Assembly (NCBI GenBank): GCA_937934355.1
Contig: CALGZY010000301.1
Coordinates: 1 to 8,959, forward strand
Direction of reading: 5' to 3'
Length of the DNA: 8,959 nt
Source of the DNA: an uncultured Collinsella sp.
GTDB lineage: Bacteria; Actinomycetota; Coriobacteriia; Coriobacteriales; Coriobacteriaceae
The notes under the pieces: model-generated
Told to the model about the DNA's origin: nothing
What the model saw: the letters and a program-made list of their open reading frames with translations, nothing else
Databases searched by the model: none
Shown: piece after piece, positions 1-8,090 of the stretch
Layout of the letters: each line of letters begins with the position of its first letter
Position numbering within the stretch: position 1 is the first letter of the stretch
Position numbers and translations under genes: made by a program

Positions 1-65
1 TTGTGTTTGAGAACGGTATTAGGCACTTTCATCACCACCACGTCAGACAAATGGACCATCGTCAC
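1..65 (-). CDS. Possible 5' end of a minus-strand gene, cut by the window edge
   Basis: A minus-strand frame is open from a GTG codon at 65-63 to the left edge, about 21 codons, beginning (M)TMVHLSDVVVMKVPNTVLKH. A GGAGG ribosome-binding sequence (plus-strand CCTCC at 71-75) lies 5 bases upstream of the GTG, and this is the only reason to propose a start here. ATG codons at 59-57 and 32-30 are alternatives without an equally good site. The fragment is too short to assign a family. A plus-strand frame is also open from base 1 to a TAA at 97-99, so this edge could instead be the end of a plus-strand gene. If the minus-strand reading is right, the repeat array at 85-383 lies directly upstream of its ribosome-binding site. 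Confidence 0.25.
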   Translation of the reverse strand, partial: MTMVHLSDVVVMKVPNTVLKH

Positions 66-84
66 CGTTGCCTCCGCTGACAAA

Positions 85-383
85 TGTCTTGATCTGTAAC
101 AGGAAGACAGTCTTTGAGCCTCTAGTTGTTACAGAACAAGATCTTTCGGCAGCCGCCAGCCTTCCATCTCAATCTGTAACAGGTAGGTCGAATTTGGGCC
201 TGTAGATGTTACAGATTGAGACATTCCCCCAACCAGGTGCCAAACGTCTCGTTCTGTAACAGTCAGACGTTCTCCAGCCCCCCAAACGTTACAGATTTAG
301 ACAAACCAGCGGCACCCAAGCGTTCGTCTCGATCTGTAACAGGTAGACCGGTTTTTTGTCCCTAAACGTTACAGATCGAGACA
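85..383. repeat. Tandem array of four palindromic units, exact 80-bp period
   Basis: Four units lie at 85-143, 166-223, 246-303 and 326-383. Each has a left arm close to GTCTCGATCTGTAAC, a loop, and a right arm close to GTTACAGATCGAGACA. The right arms start at 128, 208, 288 and 368, exactly 80 bases apart. The loops (101-127, 181-207, 261-287, 341-367) are all 27 bases, and the spacers between units (144-165, 224-245, 304-325) are all 22 bases. The arms pair over 15 bp without mismatch in unit 4 and 14 bp in unit 2. Unit 1 has an A.A mismatch (92/136); unit 3 has three weak positions (250-252 against 296-298). Loops share edges, roughly AGGWAGAC at the start and CCCTAGTT at the end, with a variable middle. 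The spacers are unrelated to each other. The array sits just after the stop of the minus-strand gene at 419-1126. Function unknown; candidates are a non-autonomous mobile repeat, a protein-binding array or transcript-end hairpins. Confidence 0.9.
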
Positions 384-418
384 AATAGACACGCGGCGGC
401 GCTGCGACAGCCCATCCC

Positions 419-1126
419 CTACTCCCACTCCTGCTCGTAGATGTTAAGCGACTTCACGTACCGCCCCTGGGCGCCCATGATGTCGCGGACCAGACGCAAG
501 AAGAAACTGATGCACGAGGTGTCAAAGCCATCCTGCAGGTCCTCCGGATGCACCGCACCAGGCCCATCGACCGCCGTGTCACTCAGGCGTGCGATGTCAT
601 ACAGATAGAGTTGTCCCGCCGTCAGCCAGACATCGTCGACGCAGGCGAGGCGCACCGCAATCGCTCCGCCGCTCCAATGCTCCTTTTGCACGATATGCGG
701 ATCGTAGACGTCAAAGCGACGGTCGGTGCGTGTGTCCTTCAGCGCGACCATACCAGTCGCAGGATCCTTGTCCAAAATGCCAAAGCGCGAGAAATACTGC
801 GTGTCGCATACCTGCTCGAGCCGCTTGAGCGAGGCAGGCGAAAGCGATGCCGGCGGCTCATCAACATACAGCTCGAGCAGCGTCTTGCCATGGCGATAGG
901 GGCGCTCGAAGAGCAGCCAATCGGTAAATGCCATGTTGTAGGCCATGATTTCGTTTTGGGAAGGCTCGGTGCAATAGCCGAGCCACGGGTCGACAATGAT
1001 CTCGAACTGCTCGCGCGCCGGCTCCAAAAATTGGAACTTCCGCAGCATCCAAAAATGGGCCATGTCGGCAATATCGTTGCCAACGGCTTCGGCCAGATGC
1101 GCTCGGTCTAAAACGTGGTCAGTCAC
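419..1126 (-). CDS. Hypothetical soluble protein, 235 aa
   Basis: I do not recognise this protein with confidence. The start is GTG at 1126-1124, chosen because a strong GAGGAGGA ribosome-binding sequence (plus-strand 1131-1138) ends about 5 bases upstream; the stop is TAG at 421-419. The product is acidic, with no signal peptide, no membrane segment and no cysteine cluster. The middle part, around residues 62-90, is rich in aromatic residues (MAFTDWLLFERP, then GKTLLELYVDE). Residues about 112-175 look like short beta strands (GMVALKDTRTDRRFDVYD, then AVRLACVDDVWLTAGQLYLYD). That arrangement faintly recalls uncharacterised proteins that often carry a C-terminal SEC-C zinc motif, but no such motif is present, so this is only a hint. 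The gene stands alone: 415 bases separate it from gltD upstream, and the repeat array follows its stop at 35 bases. Coding use matches its neighbours. Confidence 0.8.
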   Translation of the reverse strand: MTDHVLDRAHLAEAVGNDIADMAHFWMLRKFQFLEPAREQFEIIVDPWLGYCTEPSQNEIMAYNMAFTDWLLFERPYRHGKTLLELYVDEPPASLSPASLKRLEQVCDTQYFSRFGILDKDPATGMVALKDTRTDRRFDVYDPHIVQKEHWSGGAIAVRLACVDDVWLTAGQLYLYDIARLSDTAVDGPGAVHPEDLQDGFDTSCISFFLRLVRDIMGAQGRYVKSLNIYEQEWE

Positions 1127-1421
1127 GGCATCCTCCTCAAACTGATGAACCTCAATTTGAGCTTACGAGGAGGGTGGGCAGCCACTGTCAGCACGGACAA
1201 AATAGGCCTCCGGCTGCAAACCAACTGCTGACCAAACACTTGACGGGATGCTTGACCGAAAATGCGCACCGCAATAAAACCGCAGGTAAACATAGACGGC
1301 CAACCCGCCCTTTTGAGCCATATGCCCACAGCCACCACAGAAACAACAGGTGACCACAGCTCAAAAAGACGCCGAATGGACACTCGCGCGTCGACAAACG
1401 AACAAATCGGTCGCAAACCCG

Positions 1422-1517
1422 CAAGGGGTGTCCCTGGGTGCCGACACATAAGGAACGTCCCCGGCTGCCGGCACTTGGGGACGTTCCTTTTGGGCCGGCC
1501 GTTGGGGACAGCCCTTG
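1422..1517. repeat. Nested modular inverted repeat (REP-like element)
   Basis: Two inverted repeats are nested. The inner pair, AAGGAACGTCCCC (1450-1462) and GGGGACGTTCCTT (1477-1489), is perfect over 13 bp with a 14-base loop. The outer pair, CAAGGGGTGTCCCT (1422-1435) and GGGGACAGCCCTTG (1504-1517), matches at 12 of 14 positions. The left half also contains a direct repeat at an offset of 28 bases (1429-1447 and 1457-1475; 15 of 19 identical, core TGCCG[A/G]CAC), and in the right half GGGGAC recurs after 27 bases (1477 and 1504). GGCCGGCC at 1493-1500 is a further perfect 8-bp palindrome. The build is that of extragenic palindromes mobilised by REP-associated tyrosine transposases; that link is inference, as no transposase gene is in the window. 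Confidence 0.7.
1450..1491. terminator. Possible gltBD transcript-end hairpin
   Basis: The perfect 13-bp stem of the inner inverted repeat lies 53 bases past the gltD stop and is the only strong hairpin before the next gene on that strand. On the minus strand it is followed by TTATGTG, which is a poor U tract; on the plus strand by TTTT. It could therefore block or process gltBD transcripts, but it is not a textbook intrinsic terminator in the needed direction. Confidence 0.35.
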
Positions 1518-1541
1518 ACGATTCAATTGTGAACAGCCGCC

Positions 1542-3023
<1,482 letters not shown>

Positions 3024-3028
3024 GGCAC

Positions 3029-6000
3029 TTACGCCTCCTTCTTGGTCGAAGCAACAGAGCTGGCAGCCACGGACGCAGCGCCCGCAACGCCGCCCGCGGC
3101 ATCGAAGCGAGCGACATCCGCGGCGCTCGCGCGACCGGTCACGATGTCAAACGCCAGCTCCTCGGCCTGCGCATGCGTCTTGCCGACGGCCTCGGCGGCG
3201 GCGACAATCGCCAGCACGCGCTCGTACTCGGTCGGAATGACCTTCACAAAGTGCTTGCTCATCGTCTCAAAGCTGTAGAGCAGCTTAATGCCGCGCGGAC
3301 TCTGCGTCGCGTCCACGTGCTCCTGGATGAGCTCGCAAATCTGTGCCAGCTCGCCGGCTGTCGGAGCCTTGAGCTCCACGCTCTCGTGGTTCACGCGGGC
3401 ATCGAGCGTGCCGTACTGGTCAAAGACGTAGGCCACGCCACCCGTCATGCCGGCGGCAAAGTTCTGCCCGACCTCGCCCAGGATGAGCGCCAGGCCGCCC
3501 GTCATGTACTCACAGCCATGGTTGCCGCAGCCCTCGACCACCACGGTGGCGCCGGAGTTGCGCACGCCAAAGCGCTGGCCTGCCAGGCCGTTAATAAAGC
3601 CGCGGCCGCTCGTGGCGCCAAAGAACGCAACGTTGCCCACGATGATGTTCTCGTCGAACTTGTAGGTCGCATGCGGGTTGGGGCGCACCGACACCTCGCC
3701 GCCCGAAAGGCCCTTGCCAAAGTAGTCGTTGGCGTCGCCGCACACGTTGAGCGTAATGCCGCGCGGCAGGAAGGCGCCAAAGCTCTGACCGGCCGAACCA
3801 TCGCAATCGATGGTGATGGAGCCGGCGGGCAGGCCCTCGGGATGCGCCTTGGTCACCGCGTTGCCCAAGATGGTGCCCACGCAGCGGTTGACGTTGGCGA
3901 TATCGGCGCGGAAGCGAATCGGACGCAGGTGCGCGCGGGCATCGGCCGTATAGGCCACAAACAACGTGGAGTCGAGCGTCTTGTCGAGTTCGCCGTCCGC
4001 TGCCATCTGGGGCAGGAAGTGACGGCCGTCGGCGCCCGGGATGTGGGCACCGAACTCGCAGGTCGCGCCCGCCAGGACGGGCGACAGATCGAGCAGGTTG
4101 GCCTTACGGTTGCCCGGCACCTCGATCTGGCGCAGGCACTCGGGGTGTCCCACCATCTCGTCGACAGTGCGGAAGCCCAGGCTCGCCATGACCTCGCGCA
4201 GCTGCTCGGCAACAAAGAGCATAAAGTGCTCGACGTGCTCTGGCTTGCCGCGGAAGCCGCGACGCAGGCGGCAGTTTTGCGTAGCGATGCCGGCGGGGCA
4301 GGTATCCTGCTGGCAGTCGCGCTGCATGAGGCAGCCCATCGAGATGAGCGGCATGGTCGCAAAGCCAAACTCCTCGGCACCCAGCAGGCAGGCGACGGCG
4401 ACATCGGTGCCGTCCATGAGCTTGCCGTCGGCCTCGAGCACCACGCGTGAGCGCAGGCCGTTTTGCAGCAGCGTCTGCTGGGCCTCGGCAAGACCGAGCT
4501 CCAGTGGCAGACCGGCGTGCCAAATGGAATCGCGCGCAGCGGCACCCGAGCCGCCGTTGTGGCCGCTGATCAAAATCTTGTCGGCAGCGCCCTTGGCAAC
4601 ACCAGTGGCGATGGTGCCGACGCCGGCCTCGCTGACCAGCTTGACCGACACGCGCGCGCCGGGGTTGGCGTTCTTAAGATCGAAGATCAGCTCTGCCAGG
4701 TCCTCGATGGAGTAGATGTCGTGGTGCGGCGGAGGCGAGATCAGGCCGATGCCGGGCGTGGACTGACGGACCTCGGCAATCCAGGGGTAGACCTTCTTGC
4801 CGGGCAGGTGGCCGCCCTCGCCGGGCTTGGCGCCCTGGGCCATCTTGATCTGAATCTCGAAGGCGCTGCACAGGTAGCGGCTCGTCACGCCAAATCGCGC
4901 ACTTGCCACCTGCTTGATCGCGGAGTTCTTGGAGTCACCGTTAGCCAGCGGGGTCTCGCGGCGCGGATCCTCGCCGCCCTCGCCGGAGTTGGAACGGCCG
5001 TGCAGGCGGTTCATGGCGATGGCCATGCACTCGTGTGCCTCTTTGCTGATGGAGCCATACGACATGGCGCCGGTGTTAAAGCGGCGGACGATGTTGAGCG
5101 CAGGCTCGACCTCGTCGAGTGCCACCGGGGTACGGCCGCTGGCATCAAAGTCCAGCAGGTCGCGCAGGCGCACGGCACGGCCGGTGCGGTGCAGGCGGGC
5201 GCTGTACTCCTTAAAGGCGTCGTAGCTGTCCTCACGGCAGGCGGTCTGCAGCAGGTAGACAGTTTGCGGATCGATGAGGTGATCCTCGCCGCCGAGCGGG
5301 CGCCACTTGGTCAGACCCAGCGTGGGCAGCTGATCGGGAGCCGGGCTCTTAAGGATGGCGAGCGCGGCGTCGTAGCGCTCGTTTTGCTCGCGCTCGACGT
5401 CCTCGACACCCATACCGCCCACACGGCTCACCGTGCCGGCGAAGTACGCGTTGACGAACTCCGGCGTAAAGCCCACGGCCTCGAAGATCTGCGCCGAATG
5501 GTAGCTCTGCACCGTAGAGATGCCCATCTTGGACATGATAGAGACGATGCCGGCGGTCGCAGCCTTGTTGTAGTTGGCGATGCCCTGCTCGGCCGTCACG
5601 TCCAGGTCGCCGCGCGCCGCCAGATCGCGGATGCACGCGTGTGCGTTGTACGGATAGATGCCGCTCGCGGAGTAGCCCACCAGTGCTGCAAAGTCGTGCG
5701 GGGACACGGCGTCACCGCACTCCACCACGATGTCGGCAAAGGTACGCACGCCGGCGCGGATCAGGTGATTGTGTACGCAGCCCACGGCGAGCAGCGACGG
5801 CACGGGCACCTCGCCCGCAGCGGCACGATTGCTCAACACCACGATGTTCACGCCGTCGCGGACCGCAGCCTCAACGTCCTCGGCAAGCTGCTTGAGCGCA
5901 GCCTGCAGTGCGCCCTCGCCGGCGTCGCGGCGGTAGACGGCACGGAAGCGACGGGTCTTAAAGCCCACACGGTCGATGGCACAGATACGCTCGAACTCCT

Positions 6001-7726
6001 CCTCGTTGAGCAACGGGCGCTCCAAGCGCACCAGCTGGCAGGCCGTGCGGGAGTCCTCGAGCAGGTTGCCGTGGTTGCCCAGGTAGAGCGTGGTCGAGGT
6101 GACCATATGCTCGCGCAGGGCATCGATCGGCGGATTCGTGACCTGGGCGAACAGCTGATAGAAGTAGTCAAAGAACGAGCGCGTCTTCTTGGACAGGCAG
6201 GCCAGCGGCGCATCGATACCCATCGAGGCGAGCGGCGCCTTGCCCTGTTGGGCCATGGGGCGTACGACCTCGTCGACATCATCCCAGTGATACCCGAGCT
6301 TAGCCATGCGCACGGCAGCGGGCACCTCGGCGTCCTCGGCGGGCGTTGTCGCGGCAGGCCTATCGAGCGCGTCGACGGTCAGCGTCTCCTCGGCGATCCA
6401 GTCGCGGTAGGGCTTTTCCTTGGCATAGCGGGCACGCAGCTCGTCGTTGTAGATGACGCGGCCGCGGGCAAAGTCGACCTCGAGCATCTGGCCCGGTCCC
6501 AGACAGCCGCTCGTCAGGATGTTCTCGGGGCTCACCTCGATGGTGCCCACCTCGCTTGCCAGCATAAAGCGGCCGTCGCGCGTCACGTAGTAGCGAGCCG
6601 GGCGCAGGCCGTTACGGTCGAGGGCGGCACCCAGGGTGCGCCCGTCGGTAAAGGCGATGGCCGCCGGGCCATCCCACGGCTCCATGAGCATGGACTGGTA
6701 AGCGTCGTAGGCGCGGCGCTCCTCACTCAGGCTGTCGTTGTGGTCCCACGGCTCGGGCAGCAACATGGACGCGGCTCGCGTAAGCGGGCGACCGTTCATG
6801 ACCAGGAACTCGAGCACGTTGTCCAGAATCGCGGAGTCGGAACCCTCACGATTGATGATGGGCATCACGCGCTCAAGATCGTGCTGCAGCACGGGGCTGT
6901 ACAGGTTGGGTTCGCGGGCGCGAATCCAGTTGACGTTGCCCTTGAGGGTGTTGATCTCGCCGTTATGGATGATAAAACGGTTGGGGTGCGCGCGCTCCCA
7001 GCTGGGCGTGGTGTTGGTGGAGTAGCGCGAATGGACGAGCGCCACGGCCGTCTTGACGGCGGCGTCGTTGAGGTCGATGAAGAAGCGGCGCATCTGCGTG
7101 GCGACCAGCATGCCCTTGTACACGATAGTGCGCGAGCTCATGGAGCACACGTAGAAGATCTTGTCGCGCAGGGCGAACTCGGCGTCGGCCTTTTTCTCGA
7201 TGGTGCGGCGGCACACGTACAGGCGACGCTCAAAGGCGTCACCGGCGGGCGTGTCGTCCGGACGGCCCAGGAAGGCCTGCAGGATAGTAGGCATGCAGGC
7301 ACGGGCCGTCTCACCCAAGTCGTGCGGGTCGACCGGCACCTCGCGCCAAAAAAGCAGCGGCACGCCGGCCTCGGCGCAGCCCTCCTCAAACACGCGGCGG
7401 GCATCCTCTACGCCCTTGTCGTCCTGCGGGAAGAACAGCATGGCCACGCCATAGTCGCCCTCTGCCGGCAGAATCTGTCCGCACTTTTGAGCCTCTTTGC
7501 GAAAAAAATGATGCGGAACCTGGAACAGGATGCCGGCGCCGTCGCCGGTGTTCTTCTCGAGTCCCGTACCGCCGCGGTGCTCCAAGTTGACCAGAATGGA
7601 CAGTGCATCGTCCAGAATCTGGTGATGGCGCTCACCGTTGATATCGGCGAGCGCGCCGATGCCACACGCATCGTGGTCGAATTCGGGGCGATAAAGGCCC
7701 TGCTGCTGAGCGGAATCTGCCTGCAT
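3029..7726 (-). CDS. gltB: Glutamate synthase large (alpha) subunit, 1565 aa
   Basis: GltB converts glutamine and 2-oxoglutarate to two glutamates with electrons from GltD. Residues about 21-430 are the class II glutamine amidotransferase domain. C21 (HDACGIG) is the expected catalytic cysteine, exposed after removal of a 20-residue propeptide; HSRYSTNT (232-239) and HNGEINT (254-260) are substrate-pocket motifs. The central domain spans about 475-780. The FMN-binding synthase domain spans about 870-1200, with SGHNGGSGAA (1054-1063) and the [3Fe-4S] cysteines C1132-x5-C1138-x4-C1143. The GXGXG beta-helix domain spans about 1275-1465. The last 35 or so residues are an Ala/Ser/Val-rich tail ending TKKEA, which explains a length slightly above usual (about 1480-1530 aa). 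The start is ATG at 7726 with AGGGGAGGA upstream (GGAGG 6 bases before it), and it gives a propeptide of normal length. It is the first gene of the gltBD operon. Confidence 0.98.
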   Translation of the reverse strand: MQADSAQQQGLYRPEFDHDACGIGALADINGERHHQILDDALSILVNLEHRGGTGLEKNTGDGAGILFQVPHHFFRKEAQKCGQILPAEGDYGVAMLFFPQDDKGVEDARRVFEEGCAEAGVPLLFWREVPVDPHDLGETARACMPTILQAFLGRPDDTPAGDAFERRLYVCRRTIEKKADAEFALRDKIFYVCSMSSRTIVYKGMLVATQMRRFFIDLNDAAVKTAVALVHSRYSTNTTPSWERAHPNRFIIHNGEINTLKGNVNWIRAREPNLYSPVLQHDLERVMPIINREGSDSAILDNVLEFLVMNGRPLTRAASMLLPEPWDHNDSLSEERRAYDAYQSMLMEPWDGPAAIAFTDGRTLGAALDRNGLRPARYYVTRDGRFMLASEVGTIEVSPENILTSGCLGPGQMLEVDFARGRVIYNDELRARYAKEKPYRDWIAEETLTVDALDRPAATTPAEDAEVPAAVRMAKLGYHWDDVDEVVRPMAQQGKAPLASMGIDAPLACLSKKTRSFFDYFYQLFAQVTNPPIDALREHMVTSTTLYLGNHGNLLEDSRTACQLVRLERPLLNEEEFERICAIDRVGFKTRRFRAVYRRDAGEGALQAALKQLAEDVEAAVRDGVNIVVLSNRAAAGEVPVPSLLAVGCVHNHLIRAGVRTFADIVVECGDAVSPHDFAALVGYSASGIYPYNAHACIRDLAARGDLDVTAEQGIANYNKAATAGIVSIMSKMGISTVQSYHSAQIFEAVGFTPEFVNAYFAGTVSRVGGMGVEDVEREQNERYDAALAILKSPAPDQLPTLGLTKWRPLGGEDHLIDPQTVYLLQTACREDSYDAFKEYSARLHRTGRAVRLRDLLDFDASGRTPVALDEVEPALNIVRRFNTGAMSYGSISKEAHECMAIAMNRLHGRSNSGEGGEDPRRETPLANGDSKNSAIKQVASARFGVTSRYLCSAFEIQIKMAQGAKPGEGGHLPGKKVYPWIAEVRQSTPGIGLISPPPHHDIYSIEDLAELIFDLKNANPGARVSVKLVSEAGVGTIATGVAKGAADKILISGHNGGSGAAARDSIWHAGLPLELGLAEAQQTLLQNGLRSRVVLEADGKLMDGTDVAVACLLGAEEFGFATMPLISMGCLMQRDCQQDTCPAGIATQNCRLRRGFRGKPEHVEHFMLFVAEQLREVMASLGFRTVDEMVGHPECLRQIEVPGNRKANLLDLSPVLAGATCEFGAHIPGADGRHFLPQMAADGELDKTLDSTLFVAYTADARAHLRPIRFRADIANVNRCVGTILGNAVTKAHPEGLPAGSITIDCDGSAGQSFGAFLPRGITLNVCGDANDYFGKGLSGGEVSVRPNPHATYKFDENIIVGNVAFFGATSGRGFINGLAGQRFGVRNSGATVVVEGCGNHGCEYMTGGLALILGEVGQNFAAGMTGGVAYVFDQYGTLDARVNHESVELKAPTAGELAQICELIQEHVDATQSPRGIKLLYSFETMSKHFVKVIPTEYERVLAIVAAAEAVGKTHAQAEELAFDIVTGRASAADVARFDAAGGVAGAASVAASSVASTKKEA

Positions 7727-7911
7727 CGCGATCCTCCCCTAGATATTTAGTCAGTCAGTTGAATAGGCATACTAGGAGCATCGCCGGCCCGTTGTGTTTC
7801 CCACCCGTTTCGAAACAATCGCGTAACGCGCGCCCTGCGAGTGGACACCGCCGAGCTCAAGGGCGGCAGCAAGGGCCCCCAAGTTCGGCCTGTAAGCTCG
7901 CCGCTTCAAAC

Positions 7912-7969
7912 ATCTCAATCTGTAACAGGAAGACCCAATTTCCATCCCTAGTTGTTACAGATCAAGACA
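7912..7969. repeat. Isolated fifth copy of the palindromic unit
   Basis: The left arm (7912-7926) and right arm (7954-7969) match those of the array at 85-383, and the loop (7927-7953) is again exactly 27 bases, starting AGGAAGACC and ending CCCTAGTT. The nine arm positions next to the loop pair perfectly. The outer part has A.C mismatches at 7917/7963, 7916/7964 and 7912/7968. In a minus-strand transcript these would become G-U pairs, so the hairpin would be better there than on the plus strand. Its presence about 7.5 kb from the array, in an unrelated intergenic region, shows that this is a dispersed family and not only a local tandem duplication. Confidence 0.85.
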
Positions 7970-8014
7970 TTTCAGCAATCCCCTTTCACCAGCCTATTCA
8001 AATACAACAATTTT

Positions 8015-8030
8015 GTTAGTCTTGGTTAAC
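8015..8030. promoter_or_regulatory. Possible operator for a metal-responsive repressor
   Basis: GTTAGTCTTGGTTAAC is an imperfect palindrome (GTTA/TAAC ends, inner C/G pair) overlapping the candidate -35 of the transporter gene. A second short inverted repeat, AACAA-TT-TTGTT (8006-8017), abuts it. Manganese transporter genes are often controlled by DtxR/MntR-type repressors binding AT-rich GTTA/TAAC-like palindromes at this place. The link is inference from position and shape; the match is not strong. Confidence 0.3.
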
Positions 8031-8054
8031 TTTTGAGCCTAAAACGGGTATCCT
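8026..8054 (+). promoter_or_regulatory. Candidate promoter of the Nramp transporter gene
   Basis: TTAACT (8026-8031) and TATCCT (8049-8054) are separated by 17 bases and lie about 37 bases before the ATG at 8091. Both hexamers deviate from the sigma-70 consensus. The low-GC stretch at 7995-8045 supports a promoter in this place. Confidence 0.35.
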
Positions 8055-8090
8055 TTGCGGCGTCAAACAAACGGCACGCAGGAGCTCACC

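Larger units (their letters stand above)
1127..1541. other. 415-bp intergenic region between gltD and the 235-aa gene
   Basis: I see no supported gene here. The part at about 1140-1400 is visibly poorer in GC than the flanking genes and should contain the promoter of the minus-strand gene at 419-1126, but no convincing -35/-10 pair stands out. A short inverted repeat (CTTTTGAGC at 1310-1318 with GCTCAAAAAG at 1359-1368) lies inside it. The right part is occupied by the nested inverted repeat at 1422-1517. Open frames on both strands exist but lack ribosome-binding sites or are extensions of shadows of gltD. Confidence 0.7.
7727..8090. other. 364-bp divergent intergenic region between gltB and the Nramp gene
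   Basis: This region must hold promoters for gltB (minus) and the transporter gene (plus). Besides the palindromic unit at 7912-7969 and the candidate promoter at 8026-8054, it has a perfect 10-bp palindrome GTTTCGAAAC at 7807-7816, about 80 bases upstream of the gltB start, which could be an operator. A run of GTCA repeats (7750-7757) lies in the gltB leader. No convincing gltB -35/-10 pair is visible; TAGTAT on the minus strand (around 7769-7774) is the best -10 but has a poor -35 partner. I see no riboswitch or T-box pattern and no gene. Confidence 0.6.

Noticed and set aside
85..383. CRISPR array
   Set aside because: The repeated arms alternate in orientation and are imperfect, the spacers of 22 and 27 bases are too short and partly conserved, and no cas genes are present in the window.
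1240..1280. Plus-strand promoter-like TTGACC with 17-base spacing to TAAAAC
   Set aside because: No plus-strand gene follows before 1541, and only the hexamers support it.
1163..1357. Minus-strand 64-codon frame starting with a cysteine-rich MVTCCFCGGCGH
   Set aside because: It looks like a small zinc-ribbon at first, but the start is GTG with no ribosome-binding sequence, the cysteine spacing fits no known motif, and the rest shows no domain.
3173..4450. Plus-strand open frame of 425 codons antisense to gltB
   Set aside because: It has the same cause: composition-driven shadow of gltB with no start signal or recognisable domain.
4463..7750. Plus-strand open frame of 1095 codons antisense to gltB
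   Set aside because: It is the complement of an unmistakable gltB frame; long antisense frames arise from GC-rich codon use. Its product is low-complexity and matches no family, and no ribosome-binding site supports it.
7727..8090. Manganese (yybP-ykoY) riboswitch or T-box upstream of mntH or gltB
   Set aside because: I found no matching conserved core, and the only strong hairpin is the repeat unit that also occurs in the unrelated array.
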